From assembly GCF_000426545.1 (NCBI RefSeq), contig NZ_AUFO01000016.1, forward strand, positions 124,001 to 188,000: a stretch of 64,000 nucleotides of DNA, written 5' to 3'. Positions 44,937 through 55,085 of this stretch are shown here, piece after piece (the first letter of the stretch is position 1; each line of letters opens with the position of its first letter). The translations under genes were made by a program, and so were the position numbers. The DNA comes from Paenibacillus massiliensis subsp. panacisoli DSM 21345. GTDB lineage: Bacteria; Bacillota; Bacilli; Paenibacillales; Paenibacillaceae. The notes beneath the pieces were generated by a model. That model was not told the DNA's origin. It worked only from the letters and a program-made list of their open reading frames with translations, and made no database searches.

Positions 44937-45631
44937 GCAAAGTATTGATTATGGAGGATGAAGAGTCCATTCGTAGTTTTATCGTTATTAATCTGAAGCG
45001 TAACGGCTTTGAGGTGCTAGAATCAGCAGATGGGAATGAGGCGCTGAGCATCCTTAATTCGGTGCCTGATATTGATATTGCCCTTCTGGATGTAATGGTG
45101 CCAGGTATTGATGGTTTTGAGGTATGCAGAAGAATCAGAGAAACGAATGAGCGAATCGGCATCATTTTCCTGACAGCCAAGGTGCAGGAGCAGGATAAGG
45201 TCTATGCGCTGTCCGTAGGAGCCGATGATCATGTCAGCAAGCCATTTAGTCCTACTGAACTGATCGCACGGATTCAGTCCTTGCTGCGTCGTGTGAATGT
45301 GCATAGAGAAGGTGCAGCGAAGGTATCCTTCCAATCAGGCCCATTCTCACTGGACCTGATTACGAAGCAATTCAAGAAGGGGAGTCAGCTCATTGAGCTT
45401 ACTCCTACCGAGTTCTCCCTTGTTCAGTTCTTTCTGGAAAAGGAGAACACTCCACTGAGCCGGGATGTCCTGCTGGATCATGTATGGGGGAAGGAGTACA
45501 TGGGAGATCCGAAGATTGTGGATGTGAACATTCGCCGCTTGCGTCAGAAGCTGGAAAACAATCCTTCCGAGCCGATGTATTTGCAGACCGTGTGGGGACA
45601 CGGATATAAATGGAAAGGTCAGGGGCAATGA
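44933..45631 (+). CDS. OmpR/PhoB-type response regulator
   Basis: The protein has 232 residues from GTG 44933, overlapping the previous stop. The receiver is complete: acidic pair in MEDEE near residue 8, phosphoacceptor Asp in ALLDVMVPG near 53, Thr in FLTAK near 82 and Lys in VSKPF near 104. A winged-helix DNA-binding domain follows (ELTPTEFSLVQFFL, then VDVNIRRLRQKLE and TVWGHGYKW). It is the partner of the histidine kinase encoded immediately downstream, whose start overlaps its stop. Confidence 0.95.
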   Translation: MSKVLIMEDEESIRSFIVINLKRNGFEVLESADGNEALSILNSVPDIDIALLDVMVPGIDGFEVCRRIRETNERIGIIFLTAKVQEQDKVYALSVGADDHVSKPFSPTELIARIQSLLRRVNVHREGAAKVSFQSGPFSLDLITKQFKKGSQLIELTPTEFSLVQFFLEKENTPLSRDVLLDHVWGKEYMGDPKIVDVNIRRLRQKLENNPSEPMYLQTVWGHGYKWKGQGQ

Positions 45632-47121
45632 TCAAGAAGGGGATCGCCAGACAGATTGTACTTCACTACTTTTTTGTGGTCTTCTTGACTTTAACACTGG
45701 CTGAAGTCATTTTTATGTTTGCGATCAGAACCTACTACTATGATGCGATTTTTAACCATATAGAACTGAATGCCAATGTCATCAGCCGCACAAGCCAGCT
45801 CTATTACAACACGGATCAGACATTGAACTCCTACATGATCAGCAATTTCTCCATCGACAGCACGCAGTTGGAGGTGCTGGACGGGGAAGGAAATGTGCGT
45901 GTGAACTCATCTGGCTTCGAATCGGATCGGAAAATTCAGACCAGTGACGTAGCGCAAGCCCTGGCAGGAAATACAGGCCGCTGGGTCGGCAAGCAGCCAG
46001 AGACAGGTCAACAGGTCATGGCCGTCTCGAAGCGGCTGTCAGGCACAGGTGCGGATGATGTGTACATCCTACGCTACGTTACCTCGCTGGAGAAGGTAAA
46101 TGAGCGACTCTTCAATATGACCTTGATGTCGGTAAGTATCGGGGGTGCTGTACTGGCGATTGTCTTGATCTTCAGTATGGGCTTGGCGAATTCGATTGTA
46201 AGGCCTATTAACAATATTACTGCTGTCTCCGCGCTGATGGCGAAGGGCAGATTCGATGTTCGGGTGAAGGGCGATTATCGCTATGAGCTTGGTGAGCTGG
46301 CTTCTACCCTGAATTATATGGCTCAGGAAATTGTGCATACGAATCAGGTGAAGGACGATTTCATCTCCTCCATCTCGCATGAGCTGCGTACGCCTCTTAC
46401 GAGTATTAAAGGCTGGAGTGAGACGCTGAATTCCGGAGGATATGACCCGGAAGAGACCAAGATTGGTATGCAGATCATTTCCAAGGAAACGGACCGACTT
46501 ATTGGCCTTGTGGAGGAGATTCTCGACTTCTCCAAGCTGCAGCAAAATGAAATGAAGCTGGTCATGGGGACGGTCAATATTCGGGAGCTGCTGCAGGAGA
46601 TTATGCTTAATGTATGGGCCAAGGCTGAGATGAAGAAGATCAAGCTGAAGATGGAAGCGGACGAGGAGCAGGTATTCCTGGTTCATGGGGATGGTAACCG
46701 ACTCAAGCAGGTGTTCCTGAACATTGTAGACAATGCCATCAAGTTCTCTCATGAGAGTAGCCATATCTTTATTCTCATCAGCAAGTCCAAGGACCGAATT
46801 ACAGTGGCCGTTCAGGATTCAGGTATTGGCATCAGCATGGAGCATCTGGAGAAGGTAAAGGACCGGTTCTTCCAAGTGGACCATCAACGGGGTGGTACTG
46901 GGTTGGGTCTGGCGATTTCGCAACAATTCGTAGAACGGCATGGCGGTGAGATGACACTGAACAGTGTATTGGGTGAAGGAACGACAGTTACCGTGATTTT
47001 GCCTGCATCGACCGAGCAGCCGGAGGCGCGGAGCGATAGTACAGATGCTACATCACTTGATCAAGCTATAGAGCAGCAGCCAGGTTATGAGCTGGAGGAA
47101 GAGAGCAAGCAAGACAAGTAG
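45628..47121 (+). CDS. Membrane sensor histidine kinase
   Basis: The protein has 497 residues from ATG 45628, overlapping the regulator stop as ATGA. A membrane segment at about 12-33 is followed by an external sensor of about 135 residues, a second membrane segment near 172-192, a HAMP domain, the phosphorylated His in SSISHELRTPLTS near 254, the N-box IVDNAIKFS near 370, and ATP-binding glycine boxes DSGIGIS and GTGLGLAIS. A charged tail of about 40 residues follows. It phosphorylates the paired response regulator. The signal is unknown, and the upstream lipoprotein is a candidate partner. Confidence 0.94.
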   Translation: MIKKGIARQIVLHYFFVVFLTLTLAEVIFMFAIRTYYYDAIFNHIELNANVISRTSQLYYNTDQTLNSYMISNFSIDSTQLEVLDGEGNVRVNSSGFESDRKIQTSDVAQALAGNTGRWVGKQPETGQQVMAVSKRLSGTGADDVYILRYVTSLEKVNERLFNMTLMSVSIGGAVLAIVLIFSMGLANSIVRPINNITAVSALMAKGRFDVRVKGDYRYELGELASTLNYMAQEIVHTNQVKDDFISSISHELRTPLTSIKGWSETLNSGGYDPEETKIGMQIISKETDRLIGLVEEILDFSKLQQNEMKLVMGTVNIRELLQEIMLNVWAKAEMKKIKLKMEADEEQVFLVHGDGNRLKQVFLNIVDNAIKFSHESSHIFILISKSKDRITVAVQDSGIGISMEHLEKVKDRFFQVDHQRGGTGLGLAISQQFVERHGGEMTLNSVLGEGTTVTVILPASTEQPEARSDSTDATSLDQAIEQQPGYELEEESKQDK

Positions 47122-47228
47122 CATCTGAAATCTGAACTCCTCGTATTCCTCATTCATTGTGGATTCGTCTGTTCTGAATAAATTCGACTGTAGCATTCGA
47201 CACGGCAGGAGTAGGGGAGTGGGGAGCA

Positions 47229-48335
47229 GTGGGCCAAATGAGCTTACTAGAAGCATACCAGATAGAGCAAGGTGAACTGAGGCTGTACCGTGCAGAGCGA
47301 ACACAGCTGCCAGACATCTTGGTATTACTCAGAGATGCCGCAGAGTGGATGGTTAGCAGACAAATCGAGCAGTGGAAGCCGGAGATGTTCACTGAGGAAG
47401 CGATTCATGACTACTTTGAGAGCCGGGAAATCTATATCGCATACCTGAACGAAGCTCCGGCAGGCTTGTACACTTTACAATTTGATGATCCAACCTACTG
47501 GAAAGACAAGAATGACCCGGATTATGGATATTTGCACCGGTTAACCGTGCATAGTGGCCTCAGGGGACTCAATCTAGGTCCGAGACTACTGCAGTCAGCA
47601 GAGCGGATTGTCCAGCAGCGCGGTAAAAAGGGACTCAGGCTGGATTGTGTCGCCCATAATCGCAAGCTGAATCATTTTTATCAGATGCAGGGCTTTCGGT
47701 TGATGGGGGTATCCGATATGGGGACCCGCTTCGCCTCTTTGTACCAAAAGTCGTATTCAAGGGCAGAATCAGAGCTCGACGAACGAATACAATTGGTGTT
47801 CTTACAGAAGGAAGACATTCCAGTCCTGCTGGAATGGGTACGTCACCAGACAGAAGAGGAATACGTGCAGTGGGCCGGTGCGGCCTGGGCGTTCCCGCTG
47901 ACCGAGGAGCAACTGCTGGCTGAGCTGGAGCAGGCGAATCTGCCTGCCGAATCAGATCGACTACTCTTCAAAGTGATGCATGCTGACGACATAGTGGGGC
48001 ATGTGGGCCTGTTCCGCATTGATCGTCATCATGAGTCCGCCCGGATCGGTAAGGTGCTGATTGCGAGTCCGCACGACCGCGGAAAGGGCTGGGGGCAGCA
48101 GGTCATTCGTGAGGCGCTTCGCATCGGCTTCGAGGTACTGAATTTGCACAGGATGACGCTGGGTGTATATGATTTTAATCGCCGTGCAATTGATGTATAT
48201 ACGGCAGCAGGTTTTCAACGTGAAGGAATAATGCGAGACCAGGCTAAGGTTGGAGATCGTTTCTGGACCCTTCATGAGATGGGCATATTGCACAACGAAT
48301 GGCAGGCCAGGAATACGGCCCATTGGAAACCTTAA
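47229..48335 (+). CDS. Protein with two GNAT acetyltransferase domains
   Basis: The protein has 368 residues. Residues about 15-165 form a first GNAT domain (YLHRLTVHSGLRGLNLGPRLL is the acetyl-CoA-binding region). Residues about 185-360 form a second, RimJ/RimL-like domain (RIGKVLIASPHDRGKGWGQQVI, then LGVYDFNRRAIDVYTAAGF). Each normally moves an acetyl group from acetyl-CoA to an amine. Two different GNAT domains in one chain are less common. Start could be GTG 47229 or ATG 47238, as purine-rich GGGGAG sequences fit both. Substrate unknown. Confidence 0.85.
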   Translation: MGQMSLLEAYQIEQGELRLYRAERTQLPDILVLLRDAAEWMVSRQIEQWKPEMFTEEAIHDYFESREIYIAYLNEAPAGLYTLQFDDPTYWKDKNDPDYGYLHRLTVHSGLRGLNLGPRLLQSAERIVQQRGKKGLRLDCVAHNRKLNHFYQMQGFRLMGVSDMGTRFASLYQKSYSRAESELDERIQLVFLQKEDIPVLLEWVRHQTEEEYVQWAGAAWAFPLTEEQLLAELEQANLPAESDRLLFKVMHADDIVGHVGLFRIDRHHESARIGKVLIASPHDRGKGWGQQVIREALRIGFEVLNLHRMTLGVYDFNRRAIDVYTAAGFQREGIMRDQAKVGDRFWTLHEMGILHNEWQARNTAHWKP

Positions 48336-48422
48336 TTATTGTAGTAACCGATAAGCTAAAAGATCATGACGACCCTCGGTTATTGTGAGTTTGTTGGAAT
48401 CTTTGGAATATGATCTATTCAC

Positions 48423-48474
48423 AAAAGCATCCCCATGGCAGCTGTTCAACAGCCATCTTGGAGATGCTTTTTTT
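48423..48474. terminator. Bidirectional terminator between GNAT and glgC genes
   Basis: AAAAGCATC/GATGCTTTT forms the base of the stem, with CATGGC/GCCATC and AGCTGTTCAACAGC inside. Seven T follow on plus, and AAAAGC gives TTTT on minus. It serves both convergent genes. Confidence 0.85.
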
Positions 48475-48550
48475 GAGAGACTTATGCTGTTAAATCCAGG
48501 TATAAAGATTGGCAGCTACTTTAATCATTTGTAATCATGATCTGCCTACC

Positions 48551-49768
48551 TTAAGAGGACAAGCCTTCTGCACGGAGGCGTCCATTTTTTTCGTAGACCT
48601 CTTTTAGCAGGCTCTTCGATGGCTGACGCAATACCGGCTTGCCTGGAACCATCTCACCAGGACCTACCACAGCGATATCGTGAAGATTGCCACGGATGAC
48701 GGCACCATCCTTCACGATGGCTCCTTCACCAATAATGGCATGCTCGATCACAACGTTGCGTCCGATGCGGGCGTTAGGCATAATTATGCTATCTGTGACA
48801 CGAGAGGACTTGCCGATCTCGGCTCCACAGAATACAATGGAATTATTAGCTGTGCCCTCCACGTAGCAGCTTTCATGAATCAGGCAGCTATTAGCAGCAA
48901 CTGTATTTTTCCGCAGAGCGGGCTTGACCCGTGTAATTCTTGTATACATTGGCCAATCTTCACGCATGAGGTTGATTTCACTGTTCGGCTGTAGCAGATC
49001 CATATGCGAGTCCCAGAGGCTTTTTACTGTACCAACATCCTTCCAATAGCCCTGGAATTCATACACATATACAGGATCTTGCTCGGCAAGCATCTTGGGA
49101 ATGATATCCTTCCCGAAGTCATGACTTGAGCTATGGTCATTAGCATCTGCCAGCAAATATTCCTTCAGATAGCTCCATCTAAAGATATAAATACCCATCG
49201 AAGCCAAGTTACTGTTAGGCTGTTCTGGCTTCTCCGCAAATTCAACAACCTCCTGATGCTCATTAGCGCTCAAGATCCCGAAGCGGCTCGCTTCATTCCA
49301 TGGTACCTCCATGACTGAGATGGAAGCAGCAGCATCCTTTTCAATATGGAAATTCAGCATATCTCGATAATTCATATGATAAATGTGGTCACCAGACAAA
49401 ATTAGAACGTGCTCGGGATTATGCTGCTCGATGTAGGCTATATTTTTGTAAATAGCATCTGCAGTTCCCGTGTAGCCTTCTTGTCCTACGTTATAGGAAG
49501 GCAGCAGGCTTACGCCAGACGTCCCATTATTGTGCAGCCCCCACGGCTCTCCTTGGCCGATGTGCTGATGCAATGACTCAGCCTCATACTGAGTCAATAC
49601 GCCGACAGTATCAATCTCCGAATTCGCACAATTGCTGAGCGGAAAATCAATAATGCGGTAATGACCGCCGAAAGGGACGGCCGGCTTAGCAATTGTAGAT
49701 GTAAATGGTGCAAGGCGTCGCCCTTCACCGCCAGCGAGAAGCATTGCAATACAATCTTTGTTCTTCAT
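48551..49768 (-). CDS. glgC: Glucose-1-phosphate adenylyltransferase
   Basis: The protein has 405 residues. It makes ADP-glucose from glucose-1-phosphate and ATP, the committed step of glycogen synthesis. The N-terminal nucleotide-binding motif [16 protein letters not shown] is near residue 8, KPAVPFGG near 28, DFPLSNC near 41 and the product-site region GTADAIYKN near 101. The C-terminal part has left-handed beta-helix repeats ([22 protein letters not shown]). It is divergent from glgB-glgA, so the three enzymes share the region 49769-50031. No glgD regulatory subunit is present in the window. Confidence 0.94.
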   Translation of the reverse strand: MKNKDCIAMLLAGGEGRRLAPFTSTIAKPAVPFGGHYRIIDFPLSNCANSEIDTVGVLTQYEAESLHQHIGQGEPWGLHNNGTSGVSLLPSYNVGQEGYTGTADAIYKNIAYIEQHNPEHVLILSGDHIYHMNYRDMLNFHIEKDAAASISVMEVPWNEASRFGILSANEHQEVVEFAEKPEQPNSNLASMGIYIFRWSYLKEYLLADANDHSSSHDFGKDIIPKMLAEQDPVYVYEFQGYWKDVGTVKSLWDSHMDLLQPNSEINLMREDWPMYTRITRVKPALRKNTVAANSCLIHESCYVEGTANNSIVFCGAEIGKSSRVTDSIIMPNARIGRNVVIEHAIIGEGAIVKDGAVIRGNLHDIAVVGPGEMVPGKPVLRQPSKSLLKEVYEKNGRLRAEGLSS

Positions 49769-50031
49769 CTCGTTTTCCCTCCCGATAATTGTCGTCGTTG
49801 TTCATTACATAAACGCAATTAGGATTCATGAAACTTTATAATGTTTTACATTCAATGGAAAAAATGAACTTACCATAGTTACATTTCCGATCAATATTTA
49901 TTAATCTAGGCAAAATCTTCACCTTTTCCGCATAATTAAATTTGAAGCTTACTCGTTCATTTTCTGTTCAAACTGGTAACAATGGGGTAATGAACCTGAT
50001 GGAAATATAAATATGTAAAGCAGGTGATGGA

Positions 50032-52032
50032 TTGGAAGAGCAAGGTCGGCACAACAAATCCACGGATGAGTACAGTGCAGGTTCAATCTCACAGCAGGAC
50101 ATTTACTTATTTCATGAAGGCACGCATTATGGGAGTCATCGAATCATGGGGGCTCAGATGACCGTAGAAAATGGTACGCCTGGCGTGCGTTTTACTGTAT
50201 GGGCACCGAACGCACAGCATGTGGGTCTGGCAGCCGATTTCAACCAGTGGAACGGTCAACAGGATTCGTTATATAAGATACCCCAATCTGGCATATGGAC
50301 TCGGTTTTTTCCTGGGATTCAGGAAGGAACATTTTACAAATACGATATTACCGCAGCTGATGGTGAACGTATGTTGAAGGCAGATCCCTATGCGCTACGT
50401 GCGGAGCTGCGACCAGCTACAGCTTCTGTGGTGGCCTCTCTGGAGGGATATAAGTGGAGGGATGGTTCCTGGAGGCGGAGACGCAGGGAATTATATGCCA
50501 AGCCAGTTCATATCTACGAGCTCCATATGGGAACCTGGCGGCAGAAGCCGGATGGTACTTTTTATACATATAGGGAAATGGCAGATCAGCTGGTGGAGTA
50601 TGTAATAGAGATGGGGTATACGCACATTGAGCTTATGCCGTTAAGTGAGCATCCTTATGACCTGTCTTGGGGCTATCAGCTAACAGGTTATTTTGCAGTA
50701 ACCTCGCGCTATGGCTCCCCGCAGGACTTCATGTATTTCGTGGATACGTGTCATGTTGCTGGCATCGGGGTCATCATGGATTGGGTACCTGCTCATTTTG
50801 CGAAGGATGCTCATGGGCTAAGACGCTTTGATGGGAGTCCGCTGTTCGAATATGCCGATCCGCTATTGGCCGAGAAGCCTGGGTGGGGGACGCTGTCCTT
50901 CGATTACAGTAAAGGGGAGGTACGTTCCTTCCTGATCTCGAATGCGTTGTTCTGGATGGATGTGTATCATATTGACGGATTGCGTGTAGATGCGGTGACC
51001 AGTATGATTCGTCTTGATTTTGAGAAAGCAGAGGGACAATATCGGCGAAATGCACATGGAGGTATTGAGAATGAGGAAGCGATCCAGTTTCTTCAGCAGT
51101 TGAATGAGACTGTGTTCCGGTACTACCCATATGCACTCATGATGGCTGAGGAGTCAAGCGCCTGGCCGAAGGTTACCGCCCCGACCGATGAGGGAGGACT
51201 GGGCTTCAACTATAAATGGAATATGGGCTGGATGAATGACACTCTTGATTATGTAGAGACAGAGTTCAGTCAACGCCAGGAAGCTCACCATTTACTCACA
51301 TTTCCGATCTGCTACGCTTATGTCGAGAACTTTACCCTTCCACTGTCGCATGACGAGGTGGTGCATGGGAAGAAGTCACTGCTGGACAAGATGCCAGGGA
51401 GCTATGAACAGAAATTTGCGGGGCTTCGTCTATTGTTGGGCTACCAGATGACCTCTCCAGGTAAAAAGCTGCTGTTCATGGGTGGAGAGTTCGGTCAGTT
51501 CATTGAGTGGAAGGATGAGGACGCGCTTGACTGGTTCCTGCTGGATTACGACAGCCATCGCCAGATGCACCATTTCAGCAGGGAGCTCAACCAGCTGTAT
51601 CTGCGTGAGCCAGCCCTTTGGCAACTAGATCATTCCTGGGAGGGGCATCAATGGATCGATGCGGATAATCAGGAGCAAAGTGTCATCAGCTTCATACGTA
51701 AGGGGAAAAAGAAGAAGGATGACCTATATGTTGTAATCAATTTTGGGCCTGTCGACTACCCTGCCTTCCGCATTGGAATGGAGCGCTCAGGCATCTATCA
51801 GGAGCTGCTGAACAGTGATGATAAGCAGTATGGTGGAAGCGGGGAATTGAATACAGGTGGACTACGAACGGAAGCTATTCCGTGGCATCAGCAACTGCAT
51901 AGTCTGGAGCTTCATCTTGCACCGCTTAGTATGGTGATTCTGAAGAGAGAAGCTGCCATACCCAAGACGAGTGTAAGGTCGGATATAACGAAAAGTGCAA
52001 AGAACATTTTAATGAAAAACCAAGGGAACTAA
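50032..52032 (+). CDS. glgB: 1,4-alpha-glucan branching enzyme
   Basis: The protein has 666 residues from TTG 50032, with AGGTG five bases upstream. It introduces alpha-1,6 branches in glycogen. Residues about 45-125 are the N-terminal CBM48-type domain (RFTVWAPNAQHVGLAADFN). The GH13 barrel follows, with the nucleophile Asp in DGLRVDAVTSM near 319, the acid/base Glu in MMAEESSAWP near 372 and the LSHDEVVHGK motif near 440. GlgA lies 34 bases downstream in the same operon. The C-terminus extends with about 60 less conserved residues. Confidence 0.94.
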   Translation: MEEQGRHNKSTDEYSAGSISQQDIYLFHEGTHYGSHRIMGAQMTVENGTPGVRFTVWAPNAQHVGLAADFNQWNGQQDSLYKIPQSGIWTRFFPGIQEGTFYKYDITAADGERMLKADPYALRAELRPATASVVASLEGYKWRDGSWRRRRRELYAKPVHIYELHMGTWRQKPDGTFYTYREMADQLVEYVIEMGYTHIELMPLSEHPYDLSWGYQLTGYFAVTSRYGSPQDFMYFVDTCHVAGIGVIMDWVPAHFAKDAHGLRRFDGSPLFEYADPLLAEKPGWGTLSFDYSKGEVRSFLISNALFWMDVYHIDGLRVDAVTSMIRLDFEKAEGQYRRNAHGGIENEEAIQFLQQLNETVFRYYPYALMMAEESSAWPKVTAPTDEGGLGFNYKWNMGWMNDTLDYVETEFSQRQEAHHLLTFPICYAYVENFTLPLSHDEVVHGKKSLLDKMPGSYEQKFAGLRLLLGYQMTSPGKKLLFMGGEFGQFIEWKDEDALDWFLLDYDSHRQMHHFSRELNQLYLREPALWQLDHSWEGHQWIDADNQEQSVISFIRKGKKKKDDLYVVINFGPVDYPAFRIGMERSGIYQELLNSDDKQYGGSGELNTGGLRTEAIPWHQQLHSLELHLAPLSMVILKREAAIPKTSVRSDITKSAKNILMKNQGN

Positions 52033-52066
52033 TGAAAATATAGAGACGAACAAAGGAGGAATCCGT

Positions 52067-53512
52067 ATGAATATTGTATTTGCTGCTGCTGAAGTACATC
52101 CTTTTATGAAGACAGGCGGTCTGGCTGATGTGATCGGAGCTCTTCCCAAAGCTCTTCAGGCATCTGGTGCCAAGGTGAGTGTCATTATGCCCAAGTATAA
52201 AGGGATTGCCGAAGAGTATGTTCGTAAAATGAAGCCACTGGGCAACATGCAGGTACAGGTAGGCTGGCGTGATCAGTACTGCGGAGTGTACCTACTGACG
52301 CATGAGGGCGTGCAGGTGTATTTTATAGATAATGAATACTACTTTGGCCGGGATGGAATCTACGGCTATATGGACGATGGTGAGCGGTTTGCATACTTTA
52401 ACAGAGCTGTCCTTGAGGTGCTCCCGCTGCTTGAATCCAAGCCTGATGTGCTGCATTGCCACGATTGGCACGCAGCAATGATCCCGTTATTATTGAAGGA
52501 TCAATATCGTCAGCTTCCTTTCTATAAGGATATCCGAACTGTATTCACGATACATAACCTGCTGTATCAAGGTGATTTTCCATATGAGGTGCTCACCGAG
52601 CTGCTAAATGTCAGTGGGGAGTATTTTACGCCAGAGGGTGTGGAATATCACGGAAGATTGAATTTCATGAAAGCAGGGCTGGTATTCTCGGACCACGTTA
52701 CGACAGTAAGTCCGACTTATGCACAGGAGATCCAGACCGAATATTATGGATATGGACTTGAGGGACTGCTTCGTAAGCTTGGTTATGAGGGACGACTGAG
52801 CGGGATTGTGAATGGTATTGATGTGAAGAGCTACAATCCGGCCACGGATGGGCATATTTACAGCAAATACCGTACCAGCCTCGCCAAGAAGCTGGAGAAC
52901 AAAATCGGTCTGCAGCAGGAGCTAGGGCTCCCGGTACGTCCAGATGTACCTTTGCTGGCGATGGTTACGCGCCTGGTAGATATGAAGGGGCTTAGCCTGG
53001 TCACCCGTGTACTGGATGAGATGATGTATTACGATGATTTTCAGTTCGTCGTATTGGGCACAGGAGATCCGGCTTATGAAAGGTGGTTCCGTAGTGCAGC
53101 AGAGCGCTATCCGCTGAAGATGGCTGCTCAAATACAATTCAGTGAGTCCCTCTCACGTAAAATATACGCCGCCAGTGACATGTATTTAATGCCATCCCGG
53201 TTCGAGCCATGTGGAATCAGTCAATTGCTTGCATTGCGTTACGGAAGCATTCCGATTGTTCGAGAGACCGGTGGCTTGAACGATACTGTGCAGGCATATA
53301 ATGAATTTACAGGGGAAGGCAACGGATTCAGCTTCGCTCATTACAATGCCCACGATATGATGAATACGATTCGCAGGGCGGTTGATTTATATAAGCAGCC
53401 TGAGCATTGGCAACGCTTGACACAAGCTGCATTCAAGGGGGATTACAGCTGGAATGTATCGGCTGCAGCCTATCTGGATATTTATAATCGACTGATGGAA
53501 GAAGACAGATAG
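52067..53512 (+). CDS. glgA: Glycogen synthase (ADP-glucose)
   Basis: The protein has 481 residues, glycosyltransferase family 5. It adds glucose from ADP-glucose to the growing alpha-1,4 chain. The N-terminal ADP-binding motif KTGGLADVIGALPKAL is at about 15-30, HCHDWHAAMIPLLLK near 128, and the C-terminal motif SRFEPCGISQLLALRYGSIPIVRETGGLNDTV near 380-410 contains the catalytic-site residues. Start follows AAAGGAGGA. It is co-transcribed with glgB and uses the product of GlgC. Confidence 0.95.
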   Translation: MNIVFAAAEVHPFMKTGGLADVIGALPKALQASGAKVSVIMPKYKGIAEEYVRKMKPLGNMQVQVGWRDQYCGVYLLTHEGVQVYFIDNEYYFGRDGIYGYMDDGERFAYFNRAVLEVLPLLESKPDVLHCHDWHAAMIPLLLKDQYRQLPFYKDIRTVFTIHNLLYQGDFPYEVLTELLNVSGEYFTPEGVEYHGRLNFMKAGLVFSDHVTTVSPTYAQEIQTEYYGYGLEGLLRKLGYEGRLSGIVNGIDVKSYNPATDGHIYSKYRTSLAKKLENKIGLQQELGLPVRPDVPLLAMVTRLVDMKGLSLVTRVLDEMMYYDDFQFVVLGTGDPAYERWFRSAAERYPLKMAAQIQFSESLSRKIYAASDMYLMPSRFEPCGISQLLALRYGSIPIVRETGGLNDTVQAYNEFTGEGNGFSFAHYNAHDMMNTIRRAVDLYKQPEHWQRLTQAAFKGDYSWNVSAAAYLDIYNRLMEEDR

Positions 53513-53565
53513 GATCTTGACCAGATTAAATATGAGTGTAGTACCGCTGATATAGAATGGATAAA

Positions 53566-53645
53566 ATAAAACACCTTCAAGGCTAGAGATCGCAGCCATG
53601 TCATAAATGGAAGACATGATGGCAATCCCGTATTGAAGGTGTTTT
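53566..53645. terminator. Long bidirectional terminator between glgA and the M20 gene
   Basis: AAAACACCTTCAA (53568-53580) pairs with TTGAAGGTGTTTTT (53632-53645). A nested stem AGCCATGTC/GACATGATGGC lies inside. A-rich and T-rich flanks serve both strands. Confidence 0.85.
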
Positions 53646-53771
53646 TGTGTTTGCTATGGATAAGGCTAGCCAGCCTAAGACACATTTGCCATAACAGTCT
53701 AGTTCAACAATTGGACTCGACAGTCAGGTTCTGGTGAATTGTTCGAATATTACGTGCGTACTTGCTTGACA

Positions 53772-54953
53772 CTAGGCTTGTACTGACGTGTTACGTGTGA
53801 ATTCTTCCTTGATTCGTGCTAGCAGCTCAGGCTTGGTAATGACATCGCTAGCCGTCCAAGCTAATGTCTTGGCTGCTAGCAGCATACGGTCCAGAGCAAG
53901 CTCTTGCATCGCATGATCACGGAATTCTGGAGTATGCAGCATATGGCGCTCAAGCGTAACCTGTACATAAGGATGAATGGATGGACAGTGTAAGGATACA
54001 TTGCCCAGGTCCATGGAACCATGATCACCACCGTTAACAATCAGGTCAGCATCAACACCGGCTTCTATCAAATTGGAACTAAACGCAGTGGATAGCTCCT
54101 CATTGGTCAGCATTTCGTCATACGAGAGCTCATAGTTAGATACTTCGAGGCGGCTGCCGGTCTGCAGAGCTGCACCTTCGGCGATCTGAATTACCCGCTG
54201 TGTCAGCTTGTTCAGCTGCTTCCGTGTGGCTGCCCGTACATAAAATTGCGCGGAAGCATAGTCGGGTACGATATTAGCCGCCTGGCCGCCGTGGTTAATA
54301 ATTCCGTGAATACGTACATCGTTCGTCACATGTTGTCTGAATGCATTCACGCCATTGAACGTCTGAATGACCGCATCAAGCGCATTGATGCCTTCGTGAG
54401 GACTTGCAGCCGCATGGGCGGCCTTTCCATAAAATTCAAACTGGACGGCATCAATCGCCAAGGATCGGCCTGAGGTTTCGAATTGATAGAGCGGGTGAAC
54501 CATCATAGCGACATCACAATCATCAAATAGCCCTGCCTCCGACATCGGTACCTTTGCTCCGCAGGTCTCCTCTGCTGGGGTGCCATAGACTCGAATCTCC
54601 CCACCAATTTCATCAATGACGGATTTTAGACCTACAGCCGCACCGACACTCATCATGCAGATCAAATGGTGCCCACACGCATGCCCAAGATCAGGCAGCG
54701 CGTCATATTCGGCGAGAAACGCAATGGTCGGTCCTGACTTGGCAGCTCTGTAGGTAGCTATAAATGCTGTAGAGATCCCAAGTATCGGGGCTTCTACCGT
54801 AAAACCGTGATAGTTCAGCTCCTCCTTGAGTTTGGCGGAGGCTAAAAATTCTTCATTTCCCAGCTCCGGGTGTGCACCAATATATAATGAAATTTCCTTG
54901 AAACGGGAACCATATTCCTTAATGGTATGCTCAATTTGCTGCTTCGTGTTCAT
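53772..54953 (-). CDS. M20-family metal-dependent amidohydrolase
   Basis: The protein has 393 residues from ATG 54953, where GAAAGGATG gives a ribosome site; the longer upstream frame lacks one. Metal ligands and catalytic residues are seen in GHACGHHLICM near 100, PAEETCGAKVP near 132 and the His in AHAAASPHEGINAL near 175-190. This is the aminoacylase/carboxypeptidase branch (M20D), which hydrolyses N-acyl amino acids or peptide-like amides such as aminobenzoyl-glutamate. It faces away from an amino-acid ABC importer gene, 132 bases apart, suggesting they handle a related substrate. That is inference. Confidence 0.88.
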   Translation of the reverse strand: MNTKQQIEHTIKEYGSRFKEISLYIGAHPELGNEEFLASAKLKEELNYHGFTVEAPILGISTAFIATYRAAKSGPTIAFLAEYDALPDLGHACGHHLICMMSVGAAVGLKSVIDEIGGEIRVYGTPAEETCGAKVPMSEAGLFDDCDVAMMVHPLYQFETSGRSLAIDAVQFEFYGKAAHAAASPHEGINALDAVIQTFNGVNAFRQHVTNDVRIHGIINHGGQAANIVPDYASAQFYVRAATRKQLNKLTQRVIQIAEGAALQTGSRLEVSNYELSYDEMLTNEELSTAFSSNLIEAGVDADLIVNGGDHGSMDLGNVSLHCPSIHPYVQVTLERHMLHTPEFRDHAMQELALDRMLLAAKTLAWTASDVITKPELLARIKEEFTRNTSVQA

Positions 54954-55085
54954 TTTCTTACATCCTTTCACAACATTGAAATATTTCATGGTCAGAATGA
55001 TAAACAATCGTTTGCATAATCATGCATTCTCATCTATAATGACACAGTTATGTTAATTATACAGGAATAAGGAGAGAAGGAAAGT

